Made by a program: the position numbers and the translations under genes | Notes under the pieces: generated by a model | What the model was told of the DNA's origin: nothing | The model's database searches: none | What the model saw: only the letters and a program-made list of their open reading frames with translations | Assembly (NCBI GenBank): GCA_041687455.1 | Contig: JAWLBY010000002.1 | Coordinates: 186,001 to 250,000 of the forward strand | Direction of reading: 5' to 3' | Source of the DNA: JAWLBY01 sp041687455 | GTDB taxonomy: Bacteria > Pseudomonadota > Gammaproteobacteria > Xanthomonadales > Xanthomonadaceae | Length of the DNA: 64,000 bases | In this document: positions 27,319 through 36,535 of the stretch, piece after piece | How positions within the stretch are numbered: the stretch's first letter is position 1 | Layout: every line of letters begins with the position of its first letter

Positions 27319-27553
27319 CGAAGGGCTCGCTGCGCTCGGGATCGAGCGGGTCGCTCAGTTGCCGCACACGCAGCTCGGCCTGCTCGAGCGCGGTCTGGCA
27401 GTGCCGGAACAGCGACACGCCGCGTTCGTAGGCCTGCAGCGACTCGTCGAGGCTCATGTCGCCGCGTTCCATCTTCTGCACCAATTGCTCGAGTTCGTCG
27501 AGCGAGCGCTCGAAGTCGGCGACGGCGGAGGGCGGCGGGGTCGGCTGGGACAT
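27305..27553 (-). CDS. xseB: Exodeoxyribonuclease VII small subunit
   Basis: The 82-residue helical protein matches XseB: DFERSLDELEQLVQKMERGD, then SLDESLQAYERGVSLFRHCQ and an acidic tail. XseB oligomers bind XseA to form exonuclease VII, which degrades single-stranded DNA to oligonucleotides. xseA is not in the window. The start ATG 27553 was chosen because the family core begins within about ten residues; the ispA start lies inside the 3' end. Confidence 0.93.
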   Translation of the reverse strand: MSQPTPPPSAVADFERSLDELEQLVQKMERGDMSLDESLQAYERGVSLFRHCQTALEQAELRVRQLSDPLDPERSEPFDAAP

Positions 27554-27585
27554 CGAACGGAGTGTGCCGAGCGCCGTGGCGACGG

Positions 27586-28914
27586 TCAATCGCGACCGCC
27601 GGCTGCGGCGGCGTCGGCCGGCCACCAGCGCAGCGTCCGCTCGGCCGCATCGAGCAGGTCGAGCAGTCGTCGGCCAAGTACCAGGTCGCCGGCGCCGAGC
27701 AGTTCGCCGTCGTCGGCCGCGAAAAGCAACGGCAGCCGTTCGCGCTCCCACGGCGGAATGCCGAGTTCCTGCAGCACGTGCCTGAGTGGCCGGCGCGGCC
27801 GGCCCGGCAACGCGATGGTCTCGCCGCCGATGCGCGTTGCGACACGCATCGGCAGCAGCGGGTGCGGAGCGGGCAGCAGTTGCAGCCGGCCGAATGGCGG
27901 CGGCAGCTCGCAGTCGTCGCTGCCGTCCCAGCGGATCGGTTTGAACGCCGCCGGCGGCGACGCCGGCGCGGTGCAATGCAGCAGCTCGCGGTAGCGGCGC
28001 AGCCGGCCGCCGCGCCAGTGCAGCGAGGGCGTTGCGTCGGCCCGTGCCGCGATCAGTTCGCCGGCGACCCGGGCCAGCACCGTTGGTGGCGGCGGCGACA
28101 GTCCGGCCTGTTCGATCCAGCGGCGCAGAACATGCCGCTGTAGCGCCGCCGGCAGCGCCTGCAGTGGCTCGATGCGCAGCAGGGACGGATCGAGATGGTG
28201 GCAATCGAGCAGGGCGCGTTCGGCCAGTCCGTCGATCAGCTCGGCATCCTCGGCCAGCAGCCGCGCGCTGGCGGCGAGCGACGCCTCGGCCTGCGGCCAG
28301 TGCTCGCGCAGCAACGGCAGCACCCGGTGGCGGATGGCATTGCGCGACAGTCGCAGGTCGGCATTGCTCGGGTCGTCGATGTACGACAGCGCATGCTGCG
28401 TCGCGTAGCGTTCGAGCTCGCCCCGGGCGACGTCGAGCAGTGGTCGCCAGACCGGGTTTGCGCCGAGCATCCGCTCGCGCCGCATCGCGCCGAGCGCACC
28501 GATGCCGGCGCCGCGCAGCAGTTGCAGCAGTACCGTTTCGGCCTGGTCGTTGCGATGCTGGGCCAGCACCAGCGTCTCGCCGGGATGCAGCATCGCCGCC
28601 AGTGCCGCGTAGCGCGCCCGTCGCGCATTCGCCTCGACGCTGCCGCGGCGCTCGACCTCGACCTGCCGGGCTTCGAACGGCAGGTCGAGCGCGGCGCAGG
28701 CCGCAGCGCAGTGCTGCGGCCAGTCGGCCGACGCCGGCTGCAGGCCGTGATCGACGTGCAATGCGCGCAGTCCGCGGCGTTGCGCCTGCGGCGACGCCGC
28801 GAGCCGATGCAGCAGCACGGTCGAGTCGAGTCCGCCGCTGTAGCCGACCGCGAGCGGTGCGGTGCCGGAGCGCAGCCCGGCTTCGAGCGCGGATTGCCAG
28901 TCGTCGTGCTTCAT
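27586..28914 (-). CDS. tilS: tRNA(Ile)-lysidine synthetase
   Basis: The 442-residue protein has the PP-loop SGGLDST near residues 26-32, LHVDHGLQPASADW, the ARYAALAAM and LAQHRNDQAETVLLQLLRG segments, and DPSNADLRLSRNAIRHRVLP, all hallmarks of TilS. It ligates lysine to C34 of tRNA(Ile2), changing AUG to AUA decoding. C-terminal TilS domains follow (IPPWERERLPLLF). ATG 28914 was chosen. It is divergent from miaA, another tRNA-modification gene, with 69 nt between starts. Confidence 0.94.
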   Translation of the reverse strand: MKHDDWQSALEAGLRSGTAPLAVGYSGGLDSTVLLHRLAASPQAQRRGLRALHVDHGLQPASADWPQHCAAACAALDLPFEARQVEVERRGSVEANARRARYAALAAMLHPGETLVLAQHRNDQAETVLLQLLRGAGIGALGAMRRERMLGANPVWRPLLDVARGELERYATQHALSYIDDPSNADLRLSRNAIRHRVLPLLREHWPQAEASLAASARLLAEDAELIDGLAERALLDCHHLDPSLLRIEPLQALPAALQRHVLRRWIEQAGLSPPPPTVLARVAGELIAARADATPSLHWRGGRLRRYRELLHCTAPASPPAAFKPIRWDGSDDCELPPPFGRLQLLPAPHPLLPMRVATRIGGETIALPGRPRRPLRHVLQELGIPPWERERLPLLFAADDGELLGAGDLVLGRRLLDLLDAAERTLRWWPADAAAAGGRD

Positions 28915-28983
28915 CCGTGCATGCTGACTCGTGCGAGACGCAACTGCCAAGTCGGACGCCCGATCCGCTGTTACCCTTCGCCG

Positions 28984-29946
28984 ATGCAGCCCGACCCGAG
29001 AATCGACCACCGACCGCCGGCGATCGCGCTGATGGGGCCGACCGCATCCGGCAAGACCGCACTCGCGGTCGACTGGGTCGAGCGCTTCGCGGCCGAGATC
29101 ATCAGCGTCGATTCGGCGCTGGTCTACCGCGGGCTCGACATCGGCAGCGCCAAGCCGGACCGCGCAATGCTCGAACGCGCGCCGCATCGGCTGATCGATG
29201 TCCGCGACCCGCACGAGACCTATTCGGCGGCCGAGTTCGCCAACGACGCGCTGCAGGCGATGCACGAGATCGCCGCGGCGGGACGGGTGCCGCTGCTGGT
29301 CGGCGGCACCGGACTGTACTTCCGTGCGCTGCTGACCGGCTTGTCGCCGATGCCGGAGGCCGATCCGGCGCTGCGCGAGCAGATCGCGGCCGAGGCTGCC
29401 GAGCGCGGCTGGTCGGCGTTGCATGCCGAGCTCGCTCGGGTCGACCCGCGCGCAGCCGCACGGATCCATCCGACCGATCCGCAGCGGATCACCCGCGCGC
29501 TCGAGATCTTCCGCGCGACCGGCCGCCCGATCAGCGACTGGCAGCAGCAGTCGACCCGGCGGCGGCTGCCGTTCCGGGTGCTGCAACTGGCCGTCGCACC
29601 GCCGCGGCGCGAGCTGCTGCACCAGCGGATCGCCGAGCGGTTCGATCTGATGCTGGCGGCCGGCTTTCTCGACGAGGTGCGCCGGCTACGTGCCGATCCG
29701 AGGCTGGGCCCGGAGCTGCCATCGATGCGCGCGGTCGGCTATCGGCAGGCCTGGGAACACCTGGACGGCGGCAGCGATGCCGCGACCTTCCGCCAGCGCG
29801 CGGTCGCGGCGACCCGGCAACTGGCCAAGCGGCAGTTGACCTGGCTGCGCGCCGAACCGGCGCTGCGCTGGTTCGATCCGGAACACCAGCGCGATGCCGC
29901 CGATCGCGCGGTCGACGAGTTCCTCGGGCCTGCCGGACGCGGCTGA
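28984..29946 (+). CDS. miaA: tRNA dimethylallyltransferase
   Basis: The 320-residue protein has the P-loop GPTASGKT at residues 18-25, ISVDSALVYRGLDIGSAKPD, LVGGTGLYFRALLTGLSPMP, and the later PSMRAVGYRQAWEHLDG. MiaA transfers dimethylallyl from DMAPP to A37 of tRNAs reading codons starting with U. hfq follows 233 nt downstream, the standard miaA-hfq-hflX order. A stem-loop after the stop suggests partial separation from hfq. Confidence 0.95.
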   Translation: MQPDPRIDHRPPAIALMGPTASGKTALAVDWVERFAAEIISVDSALVYRGLDIGSAKPDRAMLERAPHRLIDVRDPHETYSAAEFANDALQAMHEIAAAGRVPLLVGGTGLYFRALLTGLSPMPEADPALREQIAAEAAERGWSALHAELARVDPRAAARIHPTDPQRITRALEIFRATGRPISDWQQQSTRRRLPFRVLQLAVAPPRRELLHQRIAERFDLMLAAGFLDEVRRLRADPRLGPELPSMRAVGYRQAWEHLDGGSDAATFRQRAVAATRQLAKRQLTWLRAEPALRWFDPEHQRDAADRAVDEFLGPAGRG

Positions 29947-29974
29947 CCGATCGTTCGAGATCGTCCGGCCTCGG

Positions 29975-29994
29975 AAGGGCCGCGACCGGCCCTT
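29975..29994 (+). terminator. Stem-loop after miaA
   Basis: AAGGGCCG and CGGCCCTT form an 8-bp stem with loop CGAC, 28 nt after the miaA stop. No T-run follows. It may reduce read-through into hfq. Confidence 0.45.
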
Positions 29995-30179
29995 GGCAGG
30001 CGAACCGGGCGGCCGATGAACGCCACCGAGGCCGCTGGTCCGCAAGCATCGGCCGCCCGTGTACCATGCGCCTTGAATTTGCCGTGCGATCCCCAAGTTT
30101 TCGGGGGCGGGCCCGGCGTCGACGGCACGTGGTGTTGCGCGGCGTGCCGTACATAACAACACATCAGCAGGAGATAACG

Positions 30180-30458
30180 ATGTCCAAGGGCCAGTCCTTG
30201 CAAGACCCTTTTCTGAACGCGCTGCGGCGCGAGCGCGTGCCGGTGTCGATCTATCTGGTCAACGGCATCAAGTTGCAGGGCACCGTGGAATCGTTCGACC
30301 AGTTCGTCGTGCTGCTGCGCAACACCGTCAGCCAGATGGTCTACAAGCACGCGATCTCGACCGTCGTGCCGTCGCGCAACGTGCGGCTCGGTCCGCCGCC
30401 GTCGCAGGAGGGCCACGAGGCCGCCGGCGAGCACGACAGCCGCGGCGAACCGGCCTGA
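30180..30458 (+). CDS. hfq: RNA chaperone Hfq
   Basis: The 92-residue protein has the Sm1 motif (LQDPFLNALRRERVPVSIYL, then VNGIKLQGTVESFDQF) and the Sm2 motif (YKHAISTVVPSR). Hfq forms a ring hexamer that pairs small RNAs with mRNAs. The C-terminal tail of about 25 residues is hydrophilic and acidic, normal in length for this group. AGGAGA lies 5 nt before ATG 30180. The 233-bp upstream region has a CCCC..GGGG hairpin near 30100 but no clear promoter. Confidence 0.97.
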   Translation: MSKGQSLQDPFLNALRRERVPVSIYLVNGIKLQGTVESFDQFVVLLRNTVSQMVYKHAISTVVPSRNVRLGPPPSQEGHEAAGEHDSRGEPA

Positions 30459-30482
30459 TGCGCGGGACGGCGGTGCGCTGAG

Positions 30483-31793
30483 GTGTTCGAACGTTCCCGG
30501 CGTGGCGAGACCGCGCTGCTGATCCAGCCGTATCCGCCCGGCCAGCAGGACCCGGCGCTGCTCGAGGAATTCGTCGAACTGGCCGGGTCGGCCGGTGCGA
30601 CGGTCGCCGCGACGCTGACCGCGCGGCTCGAGCGGCCGAATCCGGCATTGCTGATCGGCACCGGCAAGGCCGACGAGGCGAAGATGCTGGCCGATCTGCA
30701 CGGCTGCGACCTGGTGCTGGTCAACCACACGCTGTCGCCGGTGCAGGAACGCAACCTCGAGCGCCACCTCGAGCGGCGCGTGGTCGACCGTACCGGGCTG
30801 ATCCTCGACATCTTCGCCCAGCGTGCGCATTCGCACGAAGGCAAGCTGCAGGTCGAACTGGCGCAGTTGAAGCACATCGCGACCCGCCTGGTCCGTGGCT
30901 GGACCCATCTGGAGCGCCAGCGCGGCGGTGCGATCGGCCTCCGCGGTCCCGGCGAGACGCAGCTCGAAACCGACCGCCGGCTGCTGGCCAAGCGGGTCGA
31001 CCAGTTGCAGAAGCGGCTCGACAAGGTCGAGGTACAGCGCGGCCAGATGCGACGCGCGCGGATTCGCAACGAGTTGCCGCGCATCGCGCTGGTCGGCTAC
31101 ACGAACGCCGGCAAGTCGACGCTGTTCAATGCGTTGACCGGCGCTGCGGCCTATGCCGCCGACCAGTTGTTCGCGACGCTCGATCCGACCGTCCGCCGAC
31201 TCGGCGGCCTGGCCTGCGGCAGCGTGCTGCTGGCCGATACGGTCGGCTTCGTCCGCGATCTGCCGCACGACCTGGTCGCCGCGTTCCGCTCGACGCTGTC
31301 GGAAGCGCGCGAGGCCGACCTGCTGCTGCATGTCGTCGATGCCTCCGACCCGTTTCGAGACGAGCGGATCGAACAGGTGCAGGAGGTGCTGGACGAGATC
31401 GGCGCCGGCGAGATCCCGCAGTTGCTGGTGTTCAACAAGATCGACCGGCTCGACAACCGCGACGCACGTTGCGACGTCGACGAGGACGGGCTCGCCCAGC
31501 GCGTCTGGGTATCGGCGCGCGATGGTGTCGGCCTCGATCTGCTGCGACAGGCGCTGGCCGAGCGCTTCGTCGGTCGTCGCGTCCACCGTGTCGTGCATCT
31601 GCCGATCGCGGCCGCCCGACTGCGCGCACGGCTGTTCGAAGCCGGGGCGGTGGTCTCGGAGTCCGACGAAGAGGGTGGCTGGGCGATCGAGCTCGACCTG
31701 CCGCAGCGGCTGGCCGAGCAGTTGTGCCGTGGCGAGGACACCGGCGTCAGCGATTTGCGCGGTCAACTGCTGGCACCTTCGAGCGGAGCGTGA
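30483..31793 (+). CDS. hflX: Ribosome-associated GTPase HflX
   Basis: The 436-residue protein has the HflX N-domain (NPALLIGTGKADEAKML and HTLSPVQERNLE), a coiled-coil linker with RGPGETQLETDRRLL, and the G domain with GYTNAGKSTLFN near residues 204-215, ADTVGFVRDLP and NKID. HflX splits stalled ribosomes under stress. It starts with GTG 30483, 24 nt after hfq, so the two are likely co-transcribed. Confidence 0.95.
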   Translation: MFERSRRGETALLIQPYPPGQQDPALLEEFVELAGSAGATVAATLTARLERPNPALLIGTGKADEAKMLADLHGCDLVLVNHTLSPVQERNLERHLERRVVDRTGLILDIFAQRAHSHEGKLQVELAQLKHIATRLVRGWTHLERQRGGAIGLRGPGETQLETDRRLLAKRVDQLQKRLDKVEVQRGQMRRARIRNELPRIALVGYTNAGKSTLFNALTGAAAYAADQLFATLDPTVRRLGGLACGSVLLADTVGFVRDLPHDLVAAFRSTLSEAREADLLLHVVDASDPFRDERIEQVQEVLDEIGAGEIPQLLVFNKIDRLDNRDARCDVDEDGLAQRVWVSARDGVGLDLLRQALAERFVGRRVHRVVHLPIAAARLRARLFEAGAVVSESDEEGGWAIELDLPQRLAEQLCRGEDTGVSDLRGQLLAPSSGA

Positions 31794-31969
31794 CATGCAT
31801 CTGAATGTCGCCCCGGTCGAGCGCACGGCGCCTTCGGGCATGACCAAAGACCCAGCGGAATCGGCATGGCGGGCTGCTAGAATCGGCCCGCTGGAATCGG
31901 TCCGTGCACGCGGAACCCCGCATTCATCACCGCGCCGCCACGCCGAACGCGTGCAGCGGCGGATCCTGT

Positions 31970-31986
31970 GCGCCGGAGTCCGGCGC
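31970..31986. repeat. 17-bp palindrome upstream of hflK
   Basis: GCGCCGGA-G-TCCGGCGC is a perfect palindrome 18 nt before the hflK start. It could form a hairpin near the ribosome-binding region or be a binding site; nothing decides between these. The remainder of the 211-bp hflX-hflK gap contains a TAGAAT at 31878 without a convincing -35. Confidence 0.4.
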
Positions 31987-32004
31987 GCGGCAATGGAGTA
32001 GCAG

Positions 32005-33129
32005 ATGGCCTGGAACCAACCTGGCGGCGGCAACAAGGACCCGTGGGATCGCGGCGATCAGGGCGCTGATGTCGAAGCCTTCCTGAATCGACTGAAGGGC
32101 AGTCTCGGCCGCGTGTTCGGAGGCGGTGGCGGCGGTTCCGGCGGCACCGGTGGTCCCGGGCTCGGGCTGCTGATCGTCGGCCTGGTGGTGCTGTGGCTGC
32201 TGTTCGATGCCTGGACCATGATCGACGAACGGCAGCGCGGTGTCGTGCTCCGTTTCGGCGAATTCCAGCGATTGATGGCGCCGGGTCCGAACCTGAAGCT
32301 GCCGCGTCCGTTCGAGAGCGTGACCAAGGTCGACGTGACGCAGTTGCGCAGCATCGGCGACCAGGTCCGGATGCTGACCCGCGACGAGAACATCGTGCAG
32401 GTCGAGTACAACGTCCAGTATCTGGTGGCCGATCCGGAGAAGTATCTGTTCGGTGCGCGCGATCCGGATGAAACGCTGCGCCAGGCGACCGAAAGCGCGG
32501 TCCGTGACGTGGTCGGTTCTAGCGAGATGGACCAGGTGCTGACCGGCGAACGCGCGGCGCTTGCGGCCGATGCGCGCCGGCGCCTGCAGGACATCCTCGA
32601 CAGTTACAACACAGGTCTGCAAGTGTCGGTGTTCAACCTGCAGAACGCGCGTCCGCCGACCGAAGTGCGCGAGGCGTTCGACGATGCGATCAGTGCGCGC
32701 GAGGATCGTGAGCGGATCGAGAGCGTCGCCCACGCCTACGCATCGACCGTGGTGCCGGAGGCGCGCGGTGAAGCCGCCCGCGTACGCACCGAAGCCGAAG
32801 GCTACAAGGCGTCCGTCGTGGCGCGCGCCGAAGGTGATGCCGAGCGCTTCCGGCTGCTGGCCGACGAATACGCGCGCGCGCCGGAAGTGACCCGCCGCCG
32901 CCTGTACCTCGAGACGATGCAGTTCGTACTCGGCAGGAACCGCAAGGTGTTCGCCGGCGACAGCGGCAACGTCCTGTACCTGCCGATCGATGGCCAGTCG
33001 GGCAGCACTGCCCCGGCCAATCTGCAGCGTTTCCCCGGTGCCGCCGCGGCCATGCCGTCGGCGCCCGACAGCAGCGTTCGCGACGCCCGTCGACCCGAGC
33101 GCGGCACGCGTGAGGAGTCCCGTCGATGA
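32005..33129 (+). CDS. hflK: FtsH protease modulator HflK
   Basis: The 374-residue SPFH/band-7 protein has a Gly-rich N-terminal cytosolic segment (VFGGGGGGSGGTGGPG), one membrane helix (LLIVGLVVLWLLFDAW), and the periplasmic SPFH domain with RQRGVVLRFGEF and VEYNVQYLVADPEKYLF. A long coiled coil follows (RGEAARVRTEAEGYKASVVA). HflK and HflC form a cage around FtsH and restrain its proteolysis. Its stop overlaps the hflC start (ATGA). Confidence 0.95.
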   Translation: MAWNQPGGGNKDPWDRGDQGADVEAFLNRLKGSLGRVFGGGGGGSGGTGGPGLGLLIVGLVVLWLLFDAWTMIDERQRGVVLRFGEFQRLMAPGPNLKLPRPFESVTKVDVTQLRSIGDQVRMLTRDENIVQVEYNVQYLVADPEKYLFGARDPDETLRQATESAVRDVVGSSEMDQVLTGERAALAADARRRLQDILDSYNTGLQVSVFNLQNARPPTEVREAFDDAISAREDRERIESVAHAYASTVVPEARGEAARVRTEAEGYKASVVARAEGDAERFRLLADEYARAPEVTRRRLYLETMQFVLGRNRKVFAGDSGNVLYLPIDGQSGSTAPANLQRFPGAAAAMPSAPDSSVRDARRPERGTREESRR

Positions 33130-34004
33130 AGCCGATCGTTCCGATCCTGCTGCTGGTCGTCGCCTTCCTGGCGATGGATTCGGTCTATCAGGTCCGCGAA
33201 GGCGAGGTCGCGGTCCGGTTCCAGATCGGCAAGATGATCGAGGCCGACATCGGCCCCGGCATCCATTTCAAGCTGCCGCTGATCCAGAACGTGCTGAAGT
33301 TCGATCAGCGAATCCTGTCGCTCGACGGCCAGCCGGAGCGCTATCTGACCAGCGAGAAGAAGGACGTCAACGTCGATTTCTTCGTCAAGTGGCGGATCGA
33401 CGACGTGCGCAGGTTCTACCAGGCGACCGGCGGCAACGAGTTCAACGCGCTGCAGCGGCTGTCGCCGATCGTCAAGGAAGCGATCCGCAACGAGATCAAC
33501 CAGCGCACGCTGAAGGATGTGGTCGGCGGCGAGCGGACCAACCTGGCACAGCGTTTCGTCGACGTCGCCAGTCGCGATGCGGGCGAGCTCGGCGTCGAGG
33601 TGATCGACGTTCGGATCAAGCGGATCGACCTGCCCGAGGACAGCCAGGTCATCGCGTCGGTGTTCGAGCGCATGCGTGCCGAACGCCTGCGTGTCGCCAA
33701 TGCGTTGCGCGCCGAAGGTCAGGAACAGTCCGAAACGATCCGTTCCAATGCCGACCGGCAGCGCGCGATCATCCTGGCCGAGGCCGAGCGCGACGCCCAG
33801 CGCCTGCGCGGTGAAGGTGACGCGGTAGCGGCCGAGACCTACGCCGCGGCGTACGGCAAGCACGTCGAGTTCTACGCCTTCTACCGCAGCATGGAGGCGT
33901 ATCGGAATGCGTTCGGCGACGGCAACGGCGTGCTGGTGCTCGATCCGGGATCGGATTTCCTGCGCTACTTCCAGGATGCCGAGCGGCGCCCGCCGCAGCG
34001 CTGA
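33126..34004 (+). CDS. hflC: FtsH protease modulator HflC
   Basis: The 292-residue protein has an uncleaved N-terminal membrane helix (PIVPILLLVVAFLAMD), the SPFH domain (YQVREGEVAVRFQIGKMI, then DVNVDFFVKWRIDDVRRFYQ), and a C-terminal helix rich in Ala, Glu and Arg that pairs with HflK. It acts only as a complex with HflK. The hflX-hflK-hflC-DUF2065 order is conserved in gammaproteobacteria. Confidence 0.95.
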   Translation: MKPIVPILLLVVAFLAMDSVYQVREGEVAVRFQIGKMIEADIGPGIHFKLPLIQNVLKFDQRILSLDGQPERYLTSEKKDVNVDFFVKWRIDDVRRFYQATGGNEFNALQRLSPIVKEAIRNEINQRTLKDVVGGERTNLAQRFVDVASRDAGELGVEVIDVRIKRIDLPEDSQVIASVFERMRAERLRVANALRAEGQEQSETIRSNADRQRAIILAEAERDAQRLRGEGDAVAAETYAAAYGKHVEFYAFYRSMEAYRNAFGDGNGVLVLDPGSDFLRYFQDAERRPPQR

Positions 34005-34096
34005 TGGCGGGCTGGTGTGACGTCCCGCAAGTCCGCGACATTACCGAGCCGACGCCGCTTGATTCGTCCAGGTAGCACTTGCAGGGCACCGGGGTC

Positions 34097-34279
34097 ATGA
34101 GCGAGCTGCTCGCCGCGCTGTGCCTGGTGTTCGTGATCGAAGGGCTGCTGCTGTTCGCGAGTCCGGCTGGCTGGAAGCGGGTGATCGAGCAGGCGCTGTC
34201 GATGCCCGACAGTGCCTTGCGTCGATTCGGCGCGGTGATGGTGGTGCTCGGGCTGATCGCGTTGCAGATCGTTCGTTGA
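34097..34279 (+). CDS. DUF2065 family small membrane protein
   Basis: This 60-residue protein has two helices: MSELLAALCLVFVIEGLLLF and FGAVMVVLGLIALQIV, joined by ASPAGWKRVIEQALSMPDSA. This is the DUF2065 (YjeT) pattern. Such proteins commonly follow hflC and have no established function. ATG 34097 was chosen over an upstream start at 34079. Confidence 0.88.
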   Translation: MSELLAALCLVFVIEGLLLFASPAGWKRVIEQALSMPDSALRRFGAVMVVLGLIALQIVR

Positions 34280-34394
34280 CGACGGGCGGCGCGCGCATCG
34301 TCGCCGCCGACCCGGCCGGCCAGCACGCAGTTGTCGTCATCGCGGTCCGGTCTGTGAAGCCGTACACTGCAGCGCTCCCGAACGGAGCTGTTTC

Positions 34395-35594
34395 GTGACC
34401 GATACCCAGTACGCTGCCCTGCATCTGCGCCGTGGCGAGGAGCGTCGTCTGCGCTCCGGGCACCTGTGGGTGTTCAGCAACGAAGTCGACGTCAAGCGCT
34501 CGCCGCTCGATCAGTTCGAACCCGGACAGCCGGTATGGATCGTCGATGCCGGCGACCGGCCGCTCGGCACCGGCTACGTCAATCCCAACAGCCTGATCTG
34601 CGCACGACTGGTCGATCGAGCCGGCCACGAGCTGGACCGCTCGCTGATCGTGCATCGCCTGAAAGTCGCGTTGTCGCTGCGCGAACGCCGTTATGACGCG
34701 CCGTACTACCGACTCGTGTTCGGTGAGAGCGACGGCCTGCCGGGACTGACGGTCGATCGCTTCGGCGACGTGCTGGTCGCCCAGGCGACCACCGCCGGCA
34801 TCGAGCGCTTGCGGCCCGAGATCGCCGATGCGCTACTGAAGGTGCTGTCGCCGTCGGTGCTGGTCTGGAAGAACGACAGCAGCGCGCGCACGCTGGAGGT
34901 ACTGCCGGAATACGTCGAAACCGTGCATGGCACGCTGCCGGACCGGGTCGAAGTGCTGGAAGGCCGATCGCGCTTCGCGGTCGACATCGCTGGCGGGCAG
35001 AAGACCGGCTGGTTCTACGACCAGCGCGCAAATCGCGAGACGCTGCAGCCGTGGGTGCGAGGCGCCCGCGTGCTCGACCTGTTCAGTTACGTCGGTGCCT
35101 GGGGCATCCGCGCGCTCGAGTTCGGCGCCACCGAGGCGACCTGCGTCGATGCATCGGCCGCGGCGATTGCTGCAGTCGAGGACGGTGCCCGCTTGAACGA
35201 GGTGTCGGACAGGTTGCACGCGGTGCAATCCGATGCGTTCGATTTCCTGAAGGCTGCGCGCGCCGAACGGCGGCGCTGGGACGTCGTCGTCGTCGACCCG
35301 CCGGCGTTCGTCAAGCGCCGGCGCGACTTCAAGGAAGGCGCGCTCGCCTATCGCCGCATCAACGAGATGGCGATGCAGGTGCTCGAGCGCGACGGCTTGC
35401 TGGTCACCGCGTCCTGCAGCTACCACATGCCGCGGCAGGCGTTGCTCGATGCGGTGCAGGCCGGCGCGCGGCATCTCGACCGGCAGGTGCAGGTGCTGGC
35501 GCAGTTGCAGCAGGGCCCGGACCACCCGGTGCATGCCGGCGTCGCCGAGACCGAATATCTGAAGGGATTCCTGTGCCGCGTGCTGCCGGCATGA
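34395..35594 (+). CDS. rlmI: 23S rRNA m5C methyltransferase RlmI
   Basis: The 399-residue protein has an N-terminal PUA domain (RRGEERRLRSGHLWVFSNEV), then the RlmI linker with RLVFGESDGLPGLTVDRFGD and TGWFYDQRANRE, and a Rossmann methyltransferase with VLDLFSYVGAWGI and VVVDPPAFVKRRRDF. RlmI methylates C1962 of 23S rRNA using S-adenosylmethionine. It lies alone between DUF2065 and lgt, GTG 34395 being the start. Confidence 0.92.
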   Translation: MTDTQYAALHLRRGEERRLRSGHLWVFSNEVDVKRSPLDQFEPGQPVWIVDAGDRPLGTGYVNPNSLICARLVDRAGHELDRSLIVHRLKVALSLRERRYDAPYYRLVFGESDGLPGLTVDRFGDVLVAQATTAGIERLRPEIADALLKVLSPSVLVWKNDSSARTLEVLPEYVETVHGTLPDRVEVLEGRSRFAVDIAGGQKTGWFYDQRANRETLQPWVRGARVLDLFSYVGAWGIRALEFGATEATCVDASAAAIAAVEDGARLNEVSDRLHAVQSDAFDFLKAARAERRRWDVVVVDPPAFVKRRRDFKEGALAYRRINEMAMQVLERDGLLVTASCSYHMPRQALLDAVQAGARHLDRQVQVLAQLQQGPDHPVHAGVAETEYLKGFLCRVLPA

Positions 35595-35637
35595 TCCATC
35601 CGCTGCCGCGCGCCGGCAGCCCAGCCGAGCGACATCC

Positions 35638-36513
35638 ATGCCCGTGATCCACGACATCGATCCGATAGCGCTGCCACTGCCTTTCTGGCCGCACGGTATC
35701 CATTGGTACGGCCTGATGTACCTGCTCGCGTTCCTGTCCGCGTGGTGGCTCGGTCGCCGCCGCATCGCGTCCTGCCGGCTGCCGGGCGTCGATCACCAGG
35801 CGTTCGGCGACCTGTTGTTCTACGCGATGCTCGGCGTCGTGCTCGGCGGGCGGATCGGCTACGTGCTGTTCTACGCCTTCGACGAACTGTTGGCCGATCC
35901 GCTGCTGCTGTTCCGGATCAAGCAGGGCGGCATGAGCTTCCACGGAGGGCTGCTCGGCGTGATCGCCGCGGTCGCGTGGTGGTCGCGCAAGCACCGGTTG
36001 CACGTGTTCGACACGCTCGACTTCGTCGCTCCGCTGGTGCCGATCGGACTCGGTCTGGGCCGGATCGGCAATTTCATCGGCGGCGAGCTGTGGGGCCGGA
36101 TCAGCGATGTGCCATGGGCGATGATCTTCCCGTCCTCGTTGCCGGCGCCGTACTACGGCATGAGCGCCGATCAGCTCCGCGCGCTGGCCGCGAGCGGCGC
36201 ACTGGACGGGTTCGCGCGGCATCCGTCGCAGCTCTATCAGGCGGCGCTGGAGGGCATCGTGATGTTCATGCTGGTCTGGTGGTTCTCGGGTCGCCCGCGG
36301 TCGCGGTTCGCGGTGTCCGGGCTGTTCGCGCTGCTGTACGGCATCACCCGCTTCGTGGTCGAGTTCGCCCGCGAGCCGGATGCCCACCTCGGCTTCATCG
36401 CCTGGGGCTGGCTGACGATGGGCCAGTTGCTGTCGTTGCCGCTGATCGCGGTCGGCGTCGCCTTGTTGTGGCTGTCGCGGCGTGCGCCGACCCTGGCCGA
36501 GCCGCGTCGCTGA
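35638..36513 (+). CDS. lgt: Prolipoprotein diacylglyceryl transferase
   Basis: The 291-residue inner-membrane enzyme has seven predicted helices and the Lgt motifs HWYGLMYLLAF, GGMSFHGGLLGV and the signature GRIGNFIGGELWGR. It moves diacylglycerol from phosphatidylglycerol to the lipobox Cys of prolipoproteins. In the signature the usual NFINGELWGR reads NFIGGELWGR here, an Asn-to-Gly change. It precedes thyA by 22 nt, a common lgt-thyA pairing. Confidence 0.93.
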   Translation: MPVIHDIDPIALPLPFWPHGIHWYGLMYLLAFLSAWWLGRRRIASCRLPGVDHQAFGDLLFYAMLGVVLGGRIGYVLFYAFDELLADPLLLFRIKQGGMSFHGGLLGVIAAVAWWSRKHRLHVFDTLDFVAPLVPIGLGLGRIGNFIGGELWGRISDVPWAMIFPSSLPAPYYGMSADQLRALAASGALDGFARHPSQLYQAALEGIVMFMLVWWFSGRPRSRFAVSGLFALLYGITRFVVEFAREPDAHLGFIAWGWLTMGQLLSLPLIAVGVALLWLSRRAPTLAEPRR

Positions 36514-36535
36514 TACGCACACACGGAGCGCCGTC

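Noticed and set aside
28032..30179. Plus-strand frame leading into hfq
   Set aside because: It is antisense to tilS and out of frame with miaA. Hfq has its own ATG at 30180 with a strong ribosome-binding site.
31860..31885. Promoter for hflK with TAGAAT -10
   Set aside because: The -10-like hexamer has no acceptable -35 at 16-18 bp, so it was not called.
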